Source of the DNA: Massilia kyonggiensis
Lineage (GTDB): Bacteria > Pseudomonadota > Gammaproteobacteria > Burkholderiales > Burkholderiaceae_D
Assembly: GCF_024756235.1 (NCBI RefSeq)
Contig: NZ_JANUGY010000009.1
Location: forward strand, 62,001 to 126,000
Direction of reading: 5' to 3'
Length of the DNA: 64,000 bases
Numbering within the stretch: position 1 is the first letter of the stretch; each line of letters starts with the position of its first letter. A program made the translations under genes and the position numbers. The notes beneath the pieces are model-generated. The model saw only the letters and a list, made by a program, of their open reading frames with translations. It was not told where the DNA came from and did no database searches. Below, piece by piece: positions 7,247 through 14,830 of this stretch.

Positions 7247-9398
7247 CGCCCATCTCCTCGAGAAGGTTGTCCGCATGGTCGACCTTCTCCATGTTCCACA
7301 GGATGTAGCGGACGTCGACCTGGATGTCGCGCGTGGCGCGCGGATCGAAATCCCAGTCGGAGATGATCGAATCGAGCGTGCCGTCGAACGCGAGGCCCAC
7401 CAGTTCGCCGCGCGCGTTCAATGCCGCCGACCCTGAATTGCCGCCCGTGATGTCCAGCGTGGCGAGGAAATCGACGGGCACGGTCTTCAGCTTCGGATCG
7501 GCCCAGCGGCCGAAGTCCTTCGCGCGGATGGCGGCCAGCTGGCGCGCCGGCGCATTGAACTCGCCTTCGCCCGTGTGCTTGGCGACGACGCCCTTCACGG
7601 TCGTGAACGCGGTCCATGAGCCGGTGCCGTCGGCGCCGTAGTCGCGGCCCTTGACGTTGCCGTACGTGACCCGCAGGGTGCTGTTCGCGTCCGGGTACAC
7701 GGCGCGTCCCTTGCTGTTCATGTACGCGATCTTGGCCTTCATGGTGCTCGCGTAGGCCTTCTGGATGTTCCCCGCCAGTTCGTCCTCTTCCGCCTCGCGC
7801 TTCATGTCGGCGTCGTACATGGCGACGGCGGCCCTGATGAAGCTGTCGTTGCTGGCCCTGAATTCCTGCGGGTTTTTCGTCAGCCACGCGGTGCGCACTT
7901 CCTTGTCCTGCAGGTGCGAGCCCGCGTAGATGCGGTCCAGCGCCGTTTTCAGCTCGGCCTCGCTCATGCCCGGCCGGATGCCCAGCGCATTGTCGAACGC
8001 GGCGTCGTGCTGGTCGGCCGGTTGCGCGTTGTACTGCTTCAGGAAGTTCAGCACGAGGGCCTTGTCGACCTTCTCGTCGTATGTGCGGTCCTGGCCGCCG
8101 ATGACGGACGTCAGGCGCGGCAGGTCGCGTTCCTGGTAGCCGGACTTGCGCTCGACATCGGGCTTCGTGCGTTCGTTCGCGAGGCGGTACAGGGTGCGTG
8201 CCGAGTTCAGGAAGCGCGGCATCGAATAGCCGAGGAAGAACTCGCGCCGGGAATCCGCGTCGCGCTGTGCGATCAGTTTTTCGGCGGCCTCGATGTCCGC
8301 GCCGAATTCGGCCTTGCGCCGCGGGTCCGCATCGACCCATGCTTTCAGCGCATTGTGCTCGGCCGTCTTGCGCGCGAGGATGTCGCTGCCTTCGTAGCTG
8401 GCGATCATGCCCTTGCGGTTCTTGTAGTAGTTGTTGACGCTTGCGATCTGGCCCGCGTACTTCAGGCGCGCGGCCGGATCGTTCTTCGTCTCGCGTTCGA
8501 TGACGGCCAGCGTTTCGCCGGACGCCTTCACGAACGCAGGATAATTCCAGTCGAACGTGAACGCCACTTCGGACGGCAGGCGGTGCCGGTTCGTGCGGCC
8601 CGGGTAGCCGAGGGCCATGACGAAATCGCCTTCCTTCACGCCGTCCTGCGCGATCTTCAGCCACAGCTTCGGACGGTACGGTACGTTGTCCTTCGCGTAG
8701 TCGGCGGCCTTGCCGTCCTTGCTGACGTAGGCGCGATAAAAGCCGTAGTCGCCCGTGTGGCGCGGCCACATCCAGTTATCGGTATCGCCCCCGAACTTGC
8801 CGATGCCGCTCGCAGGCGCGTGCACGAGGCGCACGTCCCGGATCTCGAGCTGCTTGATGCGGTAGAACTCGAGCCCGCCGTAGAAGCTCGCGACGGTGCA
8901 GCGGTAGCCGGCATCCTTTTCGCATTCGGCGACGAGGGTCTTCTGGTTCTTCTCCATCGCATCCAGGCGCGCCTTGCCCGTCAGCTGCGCGACGTCCGGC
9001 GTGATCACGCGGGTGCTGACGTTGGCGACTTCCTCCGTGACGAACACGCGGCTGCCCGGCGCGGCCGGCAGCTCGTCCGCCATCGTCTTCGCGAGGAAGC
9101 CGTCGGCGAGCAGGTCGCGCTGCGGCGTGGAGTTCACGGCCACGCTGTTGTACACGCAATGGTGGTTCGTGATCACGAGGCCTTGCGGCGACACGAACGA
9201 TGCCGAGCATCCGCCCAGGCTCACGATGGCGCCCATCGGGAACGCGGTCAGCTTGGTAAGCGCCGCCGGATCGAGTTTGAGGCCGGCGGTCTTGAGCTGC
9301 TTCGCGATTTGCGGCAGCTGCTGCGGCATCCACATGCCCTCGTCGGCCTGGGCGGAAAACGAGGCAAGGATGGCGAGCGAAATGAGGGTCTGTTTCAT
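7230..9398 (-). CDS. S46-family dipeptidyl peptidase (DPP7-like)
   Basis: The 722-residue exported peptidase begins with a short signal peptide (MKQTLISLAILASFSAQA). It carries the S46 chymotrypsin-like triad: His80 or its neighbour in ITNHHC, an Asp in GGDTDNWMWPRHTGDY (about 220) and Ser655 in ITGGNSGSA. These enzymes release dipeptides from oligopeptides in the periplasm. The residue 18 positions after the nucleophile is Gly673 (in LAFDGTLD); in Porphyromonas enzymes Gly here goes with DPP7-type hydrophobic P1 preference and Arg with DPP11-type acidic preference, so this copy should take hydrophobic P1. It overlaps the aminotransferase stop and is followed upstream by the PLD gene after 10 bases, suggesting co-transcription. 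Confidence 0.9.
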   Translation of the reverse strand: MKQTLISLAILASFSAQADEGMWMPQQLPQIAKQLKTAGLKLDPAALTKLTAFPMGAIVSLGGCSASFVSPQGLVITNHHCVYNSVAVNSTPQRDLLADGFLAKTMADELPAAPGSRVFVTEEVANVSTRVITPDVAQLTGKARLDAMEKNQKTLVAECEKDAGYRCTVASFYGGLEFYRIKQLEIRDVRLVHAPASGIGKFGGDTDNWMWPRHTGDYGFYRAYVSKDGKAADYAKDNVPYRPKLWLKIAQDGVKEGDFVMALGYPGRTNRHRLPSEVAFTFDWNYPAFVKASGETLAVIERETKNDPAARLKYAGQIASVNNYYKNRKGMIASYEGSDILARKTAEHNALKAWVDADPRRKAEFGADIEAAEKLIAQRDADSRREFFLGYSMPRFLNSARTLYRLANERTKPDVERKSGYQERDLPRLTSVIGGQDRTYDEKVDKALVLNFLKQYNAQPADQHDAAFDNALGIRPGMSEAELKTALDRIYAGSHLQDKEVRTAWLTKNPQEFRASNDSFIRAAVAMYDADMKREAEEDELAGNIQKAYASTMKAKIAYMNSKGRAVYPDANSTLRVTYGNVKGRDYGADGTGSWTAFTTVKGVVAKHTGEGEFNAPARQLAAIRAKDFGRWADPKLKTVPVDFLATLDITGGNSGSAALNARGELVGLAFDGTLDSIISDWDFDPRATRDIQVDVRYILWNMEKVDHADNLLEEMGVSRSR

Positions 9399-9408
9399 GG
9401 TGAGTCCT

Positions 9409-10686
9409 TTACAGCTGCGCCCCGATCAGGTCGGCCAGCTTGCCGCCGATTTTTTCCATGAACGGGCGGTTCTGCCATGCCTGCAAGGTGATGGGACGCG
9501 CGTGTTTCCAGTCGTCTTCGAAGACAGTCTCTTGCTGCTTGGCAAAGCCAGGATCGAGCACGTTCAGGTTGGCCTCGTCGTTGAGGATGAACGAGCGGTT
9601 GTCGAAATTGGTGGAGCCGACGGAGACGAGCAGCGAATCGACGACCAGCGCCTTCACGTGGTACATCGTCGGCTGGTACTCGGCCATCTTGATGCCGGCT
9701 TCCAGCAATTCGCCCCAGCGCTCGCGCGACGCGGCGCGCACGACGTCGGAATCGATGATGGGGCCCGGCGTGATGATGCGCACGTCCACGCCCCGTTTTG
9801 CGGCGGCGACGAGCGCCTTCACGGCCAGCTCGTCCGGCACGAAGTACGAGTTCGACAAATGAATGGTGCGGCGCGCGGCCGTGATGGCCAGCAGGTACAT
9901 CAGGTGCATGCTCTCGCTGCCGCCCGTGGGCGAGCTGGAGAACATCTGCGCGGGCATGTCGCCCTGCGCGACGAGCGCGGGGAAGTAGGCCGGGCCGTCG
10001 AGGATGGCGCCTGTTGCCTTGGTCCAGTTGTCGTTGAACACGGCCTGCATCTGGCCGACGACCGGACCTTCCACGCGGAAATGCGAATCGCGCCAGTGTT
10101 CGGGATCCTGCGCGTTGCCGCGCCATTTGTCCGCGATGCCGACGCCGCCCGTGAAGCCGACCTTGCCGTCGACGATCAGGAGCTTTCTATGCGTGCGGTT
10201 GTTCAGGCGCGCCAGCTTCCACCAGACGGGCTTGTGGTAGCGGTGCAATTCGACACCGGCCTTGCGCATCTCGTCGAGCGATGCCTCGTCGATCTTGATG
10301 CTGCCGATCCAGTCGAGCAGCACGTGCACCTTGACGCCGGCGCGCGCCCGTTCCGACAGCGCGTCCGTGAATTCGCGGCCGATCGTGCCTTCCCAGTAGA
10401 TATAGGTTTCGAAGCTGATGGACTTTTGCGCGGAGCGGATCGCGTCCAGCATGGCGGGAAAAATCTTGTCGCCGTTGAGCAGCACCTCGGCCTTGTTGCC
10501 CTCGATGATGGGCGGGCCCAGCAGCACGCCCAGCGAGCGGCGGAATTGCGGATCGTCCGTGTCGTACAGGCGCGTGAGCTGCGTGTCGATCTTCTTTTCG
10601 CCGGGTGCAAAGTTCAGCACGAGCAAGCCCGCCACGAGCGTGGCGATGCAGGTGATGAGGACGACGATGGGACGTTTGATACGCAT
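9409..10686 (-). CDS. Phospholipase D / cardiolipin synthase-like protein
   Basis: This 425-residue protein has an N-terminal membrane helix (VVLITCIATLVAGLLVL) and two HKD motifs: HRKLLIVD in the first half and HVKALVVD in the second, each followed by the usual G-G/S-T-N run (FTGG, VGSTN). Two HKD motifs are required for a full PLD active site, so it is probably an active phosphatidyltransferase such as a cardiolipin synthase, acting at the inner membrane. A start ten codons further up (10716) is rejected because it would lie in the terminator of the gene upstream; ATG at 10686 begins MRIKRPIVV and suits an N-terminal anchor. The S46 peptidase gene follows after 10 bases. Confidence 0.87.
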   Translation of the reverse strand: MRIKRPIVVLITCIATLVAGLLVLNFAPGEKKIDTQLTRLYDTDDPQFRRSLGVLLGPPIIEGNKAEVLLNGDKIFPAMLDAIRSAQKSISFETYIYWEGTIGREFTDALSERARAGVKVHVLLDWIGSIKIDEASLDEMRKAGVELHRYHKPVWWKLARLNNRTHRKLLIVDGKVGFTGGVGIADKWRGNAQDPEHWRDSHFRVEGPVVGQMQAVFNDNWTKATGAILDGPAYFPALVAQGDMPAQMFSSSPTGGSESMHLMYLLAITAARRTIHLSNSYFVPDELAVKALVAAAKRGVDVRIITPGPIIDSDVVRAASRERWGELLEAGIKMAEYQPTMYHVKALVVDSLLVSVGSTNFDNRSFILNDEANLNVLDPGFAKQQETVFEDDWKHARPITLQAWQNRPFMEKIGGKLADLIGAQL

Positions 10687-10705
10687 GAGTTCGACTTTAA
10701 GACGT

Positions 10706-10736
10706 AAAAAAACCAACGCCAGCCGACGTTGGTTTT
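10706..10736 (-). terminator. Rho-independent terminator of the YeaQ-like gene
   Basis: AACCAACG (10711-10718) pairs with CGTTGGTT (10727-10734); on the minus strand the stem runs into seven T. It isolates the YeaQ-like gene from the PLD gene and argues against a PLD start inside it. Confidence 0.8.
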
Positions 10737-10757
10737 CAAAGCGGGGCTTGCACCTGC

Positions 10758-11027
10758 TTAGCGGACGCGGCCGCGACGCAGCAGATTCACGATTGCGAGC
10801 AGGATCACAGCACCCAGGAACGAGACCAGCAGCGACGATACACTGAAGTCATCGGAGTTGATGGTGCCACTACCAAACAGCGGGGACAGCAGCCAGCCGC
10901 CCAGGAAGGCTCCCACGATACCGACCACGACATTGAGAATCATGCCTTGCTCAGCATCCGTCTTCATGACCATGCTGGCGAGCCAGCCGAGCACACCACC
11001 AACAACGATCCAGATAATGAATAACAT
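10758..11027 (-). CDS. GlsB/YeaQ/YmgE-family small membrane protein
   Basis: The 89-residue protein has three hydrophobic segments, with the family pattern IIWIVVGGVLGWLAS at the start and GMILNVVVGIVGAFLGGW in the middle. Transglycosylase-associated/YeaQ proteins of this size are often induced by general or osmotic stress; their biochemical role is not known. It has an AGGAGG-type ribosome site and its own terminator, so it is monocistronic. The gene on the other side of the 275-base spacer also looks stress-related (general-stress-protein-17M-like start), so the spacer may hold shared control elements. Confidence 0.85.
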   Translation of the reverse strand: MLFIIWIVVGGVLGWLASMVMKTDAEQGMILNVVVGIVGAFLGGWLLSPLFGSGTINSDDFSVSSLLVSFLGAVILLAIVNLLRRGRVR

Positions 11028-11110
11028 GTTGAGTCCTCCTCAAGTTGGAAAAAACATACTCCAGGCCAATTGAATGCCGAGGCCATGTGCAAAGTCTAGT
11101 GATGCACACA

Positions 11111-11205
11111 GTTCGGGGTCGGTGCGTTGCCGAACGTTAGACGCGCAAACTGCGTCGGTGTTCTCTTGTAGTTCGGAATGTCCCCAACTGGGTGCGTCAC
11201 CGAAC
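11111..11205. repeat. Two GTTCGG...CCGAAC inverted repeats
   Basis: GTTCGG at 11111 pairs with CCGAAC ending at 11135, and GTTCGG at 11171 pairs with CCGAAC ending at 11205. Both right arms are part of a direct repeat GGTGCGTnnCCGAAC. They lie in the spacer between the YeaQ-like gene and the divergent glycine-zipper gene and are not explained by coding. Confidence 0.5.
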
Positions 11206-11302
11206 AGAAGCGGCTTGCTCGGCAGGCATATCGTTCAATCACTTTGCATTGAATGAAAAACGTAACACCCCGGACCGCTTCGATTACTGAAAGGAACGCA
11301 TC

Positions 11303-12808
11303 ATGGCTATTTTCGATAACACGACGACTGAGCAGAACAAGCAGAACCGTATGGTGACCGGGCTGTTCCCCGACCGCGCCAGCGCGGAGCGTGCCTATGG
11401 CGCGATCTCCACCCGCGGCTATACGAAAGACGACGTCAACCTGATGATGTCGGATACCACCCGTAAAACCCATTTCTCCGATACCGAAACTGAGCTGGGC
11501 AGCAAGGCCGCGGAAGGCGCCGCTGCCGGTGCCGGTATCGGCGGCACCATCGGCGCCGTGCTGGCCGGCGTGGCCGCCATCGGCACCTCGCTCGTGATCC
11601 CGGGCGCGGGCCTCGTCGTCGCCGGTCCGCTGGCAGCGGCACTGGCCGGCGCGGGCGCAGGCGGCATCACCGGCGGCCTGATCGGCGCGCTGATCGGTGC
11701 CGGCATCCCGGAAGAACGCGTCAAGCATTACGAGGAAGGCATCAACAACGGCGGCATCGTGATGGGCGTGACGCCGCGTTCGGACGAGGACGTTGCCTAC
11801 CTGAACCAGACCTTCACCGATAACGGCGGTTCGCACGTGATCGGCACCGGCATCGGCGCTGCAGCAGGTGCCGCCACCGGCGCCGCACTGGGCGCGGCCG
11901 GAGGTCCGATCGGCATGGCGGCAGGTGCCGCGATCGGCGGCATCGCCGGCGGCATGGCCGGCAAGGGCGTGGGCGAAGTCGTCAACCCGAAACCGGGCGA
12001 TGACCTGGGCGAACACTACCTGGCCAAGGGCACGGGCGCAGGCGCGGGCGCTGCGATGGGCGCGGCTGCGGGTTCCGTGGCCGGTCCGGTCGGTGCACTG
12101 GCCGGTGCCGCGATCGGCGGCATGGCCGGCGGCGCAGCGGGCCGCGGTGCGGGCGAAGTGGTGAATCCGCATTCGGAAGACCGCCTGCATGAACACAACC
12201 TGGCCCAGGGCACCGGTGCTGGTGCGGGCGCACTGACCGGTGCGGCCGTGGGCAGCGCGGCAGGTCCGATCGGCACCGTCGCGGGTGCAGCCATCGGCGG
12301 TATCGCGGGCGGCATGGCCGGCAAGGGCGCGGGCGAAGTCGTGAACCCGAAACCGGGCGACGACCTGCATGAGCACAACCTGGCCGGCGGCGTCGGCGCG
12401 GGTGGCGGCGCGGCTGCAGGTGCGGCGATCGGCGCCGTGGGCGGTCCGGTCGGCATGGCGGCAGGTGCCGCGATCGGCGGCATCGCCGGCGGCATGGTCG
12501 GCAAGGGCGCCGGCCACCTCGTGAACCCGACGGCGGAGGATGCCTACTGGCGTTCGAACTACCAGACCCAGCCGTACTACACCACGGGCTACACGTACGA
12601 CGATTATTCGCCGGCCTATGCACTGGGCTACAACAATGCCCGCCGCTTCCCGAGCTACGACCTGGCCGAGCCGCACATGGCCGACGAGTGGGATCGCGTG
12701 AAGGGCCATTCGCGCCTGTCGTGGGAGCAGGCCAAGTCGGCCAGCCGCGCCGCGTGGGATCGCGTGGAACGCGCCATCCCGGGTGATTCGGACCGCGACG
12801 GTCGCTAA
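11303..12808 (+). CDS. Glycine-zipper repeat protein with stress-protein 17M-like N-terminus
   Basis: The 501-residue protein opens with a small domain (about 15-60; VTGLFPDRASAERAYGAI) like that of general stress protein 17M / DUF1269-type proteins. A first Gly/Ala-rich hydrophobic block follows (about 67-135), then EGINNGGIVMGVTPR (about 145-160). Residues 181-420 are four tandem units of exactly 60 residues, each containing GPxGxxAGAAIGGxAGG and ending near EVVNP. The C-terminal 80 residues are Tyr- and Trp-rich and polar (YWRSNYQTQPYY, SWEQAKSASRAAWDRVE). Glycine zippers usually pack into membranes or pores, so membrane association is likely. There is no signal peptide. The ribosome site is GAAAGGAA. 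No enzyme motif is seen and the function is unknown. Confidence 0.75.
   Translation: MAIFDNTTTEQNKQNRMVTGLFPDRASAERAYGAISTRGYTKDDVNLMMSDTTRKTHFSDTETELGSKAAEGAAAGAGIGGTIGAVLAGVAAIGTSLVIPGAGLVVAGPLAAALAGAGAGGITGGLIGALIGAGIPEERVKHYEEGINNGGIVMGVTPRSDEDVAYLNQTFTDNGGSHVIGTGIGAAAGAATGAALGAAGGPIGMAAGAAIGGIAGGMAGKGVGEVVNPKPGDDLGEHYLAKGTGAGAGAAMGAAAGSVAGPVGALAGAAIGGMAGGAAGRGAGEVVNPHSEDRLHEHNLAQGTGAGAGALTGAAVGSAAGPIGTVAGAAIGGIAGGMAGKGAGEVVNPKPGDDLHEHNLAGGVGAGGGAAAGAAIGAVGGPVGMAAGAAIGGIAGGMVGKGAGHLVNPTAEDAYWRSNYQTQPYYTTGYTYDDYSPAYALGYNNARRFPSYDLAEPHMADEWDRVKGHSRLSWEQAKSASRAAWDRVERAIPGDSDRDGR
11843..12562 (+). repeat. Four tandem 180-bp coding repeats
   Basis: Within the glycine-zipper gene, units start at 11843, 12023, 12203 and 12383, each exactly 180 bases (60 codons). 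The Gly-Pro pair recurs at residues 201, 261, 321 and 381. Units vary in sequence but not in length, so spacing is conserved. Confidence 0.85.
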
Positions 12809-12825
12809 TCCATTGCGTCAATGAA

Positions 12826-12851
12826 AAAAGCCCCGCAGCGCGGGGCTTTTT
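12826..12851. terminator. Bidirectional rho-independent terminator
   Basis: AAAGCCCCGC / GCGGGGCTTT form a strong stem with A- and T-runs on both sides, between the convergent glycine-zipper gene and the first YceI gene. Confidence 0.85.
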
Positions 12852-12866
12852 CTTTGCTGTCGCCGA

Positions 12867-13436
12867 TTACTGCTTGACGGCTTCGACCTGGATCGCCAGC
12901 TTCACTTCCGGCTTGAAGCCCATCTTGATGCCGTAGTCCACGCCGAAATCGGCACGGTTGAACGTGGCCGACGCATCGGCGCCGCACACTTCGCGCTTCA
13001 GCATCGGGTGCTGGATGCACTTGAACGAGTTGATTTGCAGGGTGACCGGCTTGGTCACGCCGTGCAGGGTCAGCTCGCCGTTGACGGATGCCGGCACGTC
13101 GCCCTTGAACACGATCTTGCCCTTGTAGTTGGCGGTCGGGTACTTGGCCACGTCGAACATGTCCGCACCCTTGGCGTGCTCGTTCATCTTGGCGTGGCCG
13201 AAGTCCAGGCTGTTCGCGTCGATGGTGATGTCGACGGTACCCGTCTTGGCCGCGCGATCGACGACGATGGTGCCTTCCGTCTTCTCGAACTTGCCGCGCC
13301 AGTTCGACAGGCCGCCGAAGTGGTCGGCCTCGAAGCTCGGGTAGGTGTGGTTCGAGTCGATCTTGTAGGTATCGGCGGCGAAGGCGGTGCTGGAAGCGAA
13401 GGCGACGGCCAGGAGGGCGAGGTGCTTGAGTTTCAT
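12867..13436 (-). CDS. YceI-family periplasmic protein (copy 1)
   Basis: The 189-residue protein has a signal peptide (MKLKHLALLAVAFASSTAFA) and the YceI lipocalin-like start DTYKIDSNHTYPSFEADHFG. Known YceI structures bind polyisoprenoid molecules; in E. coli yceI sits next to a cytochrome b561 gene, as here. Two cysteines (KCIQHPMLKREVC) could form a disulphide in the periplasm. It is the last gene of a cytochrome b561-YceI-YceI operon, 31 bases after copy 2 and ended by a shared terminator. Confidence 0.88.
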   Translation of the reverse strand: MKLKHLALLAVAFASSTAFAADTYKIDSNHTYPSFEADHFGGLSNWRGKFEKTEGTIVVDRAAKTGTVDITIDANSLDFGHAKMNEHAKGADMFDVAKYPTANYKGKIVFKGDVPASVNGELTLHGVTKPVTLQINSFKCIQHPMLKREVCGADASATFNRADFGVDYGIKMGFKPEVKLAIQVEAVKQ

Positions 13437-13467
13437 GTAAGGCGATCCTTTAAACGATGAGTGGTTG

Positions 13468-14022
13468 TTACTGTCCCGCTGCGACGCGGAATTTGATGAC
13501 GACTTCGTCGGCGACCATGCTCGTGTCCTTCCACTCGCCTTCGCCGATGTTGAAGGCCAGCCGCTTGATCGGCAGCTGTCCTTCGAAAACCTGTTTGCCG
13601 CCTTCCGGCTTGATCGTGACCGGGAAGGTCACGTCCTGCGTCCTGCCCTTGATGGTCAGCTTGCCCGACACGTTCAGCTTGCCCGCGCCGGCCGGCTTGA
13701 TCGCGGACGACACGAAGGTCGCCTTCGGAAACTTGGCCGCGTTGAACCAGTCCTTGCCGGCCACTTCCTTGTTGTACTCGGCCTCGCCAATGTCGAAGCT
13801 CGCGGTGTCGATGTCCACGCGCGCCGTCGCTTTTTCAGGGTGCGCCGCGTCGTAGTCGATCTGGGCGTTGAAGCTCTTGAACTTCGATTCGACCGGCACG
13901 TTCATCTGCTTGAACACGGCCGAGACGCTGCTGTGCGCGACATCCGTTTTCAGCGGGACGGCGCTGGCGATGAGGGTGACGCCGGCGAGCAGGGCAGCGA
14001 TGCCGCCACGGGTGAATTTCAT
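13468..14022 (-). CDS. YceI-family periplasmic protein (copy 2)
   Basis: A 184-residue second YceI protein, with signal peptide (MKFTRGGIAALLAGVTLIASA) and the lipocalin-like pattern (DVAHSSVSAVFKQMNVPVE ... KLTIKGRTQDVTFPVT). It is clearly divergent from copy 1, so the two are not a recent duplication. The start at 14022 is chosen because AAGGAG precedes it by seven bases and a signal peptide begins there; the frame is open further upstream but runs into the cytochrome gene. The start lies 11 bases after the cytochrome b561 stop, so the two are translated from one message. Confidence 0.87.
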   Translation of the reverse strand: MKFTRGGIAALLAGVTLIASAVPLKTDVAHSSVSAVFKQMNVPVESKFKSFNAQIDYDAAHPEKATARVDIDTASFDIGEAEYNKEVAGKDWFNAAKFPKATFVSSAIKPAGAGKLNVSGKLTIKGRTQDVTFPVTIKPEGGKQVFEGQLPIKRLAFNIGEGEWKDTSMVADEVVIKFRVAAGQ

Positions 14023-14033
14023 GGTGATCTCCT

Positions 14034-14570
14034 TCAGTGGGAACGGCCGGGCAGCATGCGTCCGAGCGTGCCGTCGCGGTCGACGAATTGGTGCTTCAGG
14101 GCAGCGGCCACGTGCAGGCCGACGAGCCCGGCCATGGTCATGTTCAGCCAGTAGTGGATCGGCTTCAGCGTCTCGGCCAGCGCCGGGTTCTTGGCGATGA
14201 AGACCGGCAGCTGGAACAGGCCGAAATAGACGACCGGGAAGCCGGCCGCCAACGTGTAGAAATAACCGGACAGCGGCACGGCGAAGATCAGCACGTACAG
14301 CAGGTGGTGCAGGCCGTGGGCGGCGCCGCGCTGCCACGCGGGCATCGTGTCGGGCAGCGCCGGCGGGCGGTTCTTCAGGCGCCACAGCAGGCGGATCGTC
14401 GCGAGCAGCAGCACGGTCACGCCGGCCCATTTATGCCACGAAAAATACTTCAGCTTGGTGGGCGAGATGCCGGGGATGTCCGTCATCACGAGACCCAGCG
14501 TGAACGCACCGATGATCAGCACGGCGATCAGCCAGTGAAGCACGATGGCGGTCGTGGTGTAGCGCTGCAT
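14034..14570 (-). CDS. Cytochrome b561
   Basis: The 178-residue protein has four hydrophobic helices and the haem-ligand histidines typical of bacterial cytochrome b561: LHWLIA (about 11-16), FSWHKWAGV (about 43-51), LHHLLYV (about 87-93) and LVGLHVAAALKHQ (about 150-162). It is an inner-membrane di-haem protein moving electrons from quinol; in E. coli the YceJ member is encoded next to YceI, and some members relieve superoxide. It is the first gene of the operon with the two YceI genes. The 260-base region upstream is AT-rich and shared with the divergent TonB receptor. Confidence 0.9.
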   Translation of the reverse strand: MQRYTTTAIVLHWLIAVLIIGAFTLGLVMTDIPGISPTKLKYFSWHKWAGVTVLLLATIRLLWRLKNRPPALPDTMPAWQRGAAHGLHHLLYVLIFAVPLSGYFYTLAAGFPVVYFGLFQLPVFIAKNPALAETLKPIHYWLNMTMAGLVGLHVAAALKHQFVDRDGTLGRMLPGRSH

Positions 14571-14819
14571 GACGGGTCTCCGATGAATTAGTACGAATTA
14601 GAACTAAATATTACCAAACTACCCAGCACACTAGCATGAGTTGCGGGTCGATGTGGATTTGCAATAGGGATACTTTAACGGTTCCAAATATTGCGTGGAA
14701 GCTATCCATACGGATAACTTTGTTCAGCTGGTGGGATAATCCGTGGTGCATATGCCATTCCCGCACGTGCGCGCCCCGGGCTATGCATGCGCGAAGGTAA
14801 AATGTTAAAAAAATGGATT

Positions 14820-14825
14820 TATAAA
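14820..14825 (+). promoter_or_regulatory. -10-like TATAAA just before the TonB receptor
   Basis: TATAAA ends five bases before the ATG at 14831 and no Shine-Dalgarno sequence is visible. If used as a -10 box, the transcript would be leaderless or almost so. No convincing -35 was found. Confidence 0.3.
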
Positions 14826-14830
14826 ACATA

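Noticed and set aside
11096..12709. 537-codon minus-strand frame opposite the glycine-zipper gene
   Set aside because: Repetitive Gly/Ala/Arg antisense of the repeated gene.
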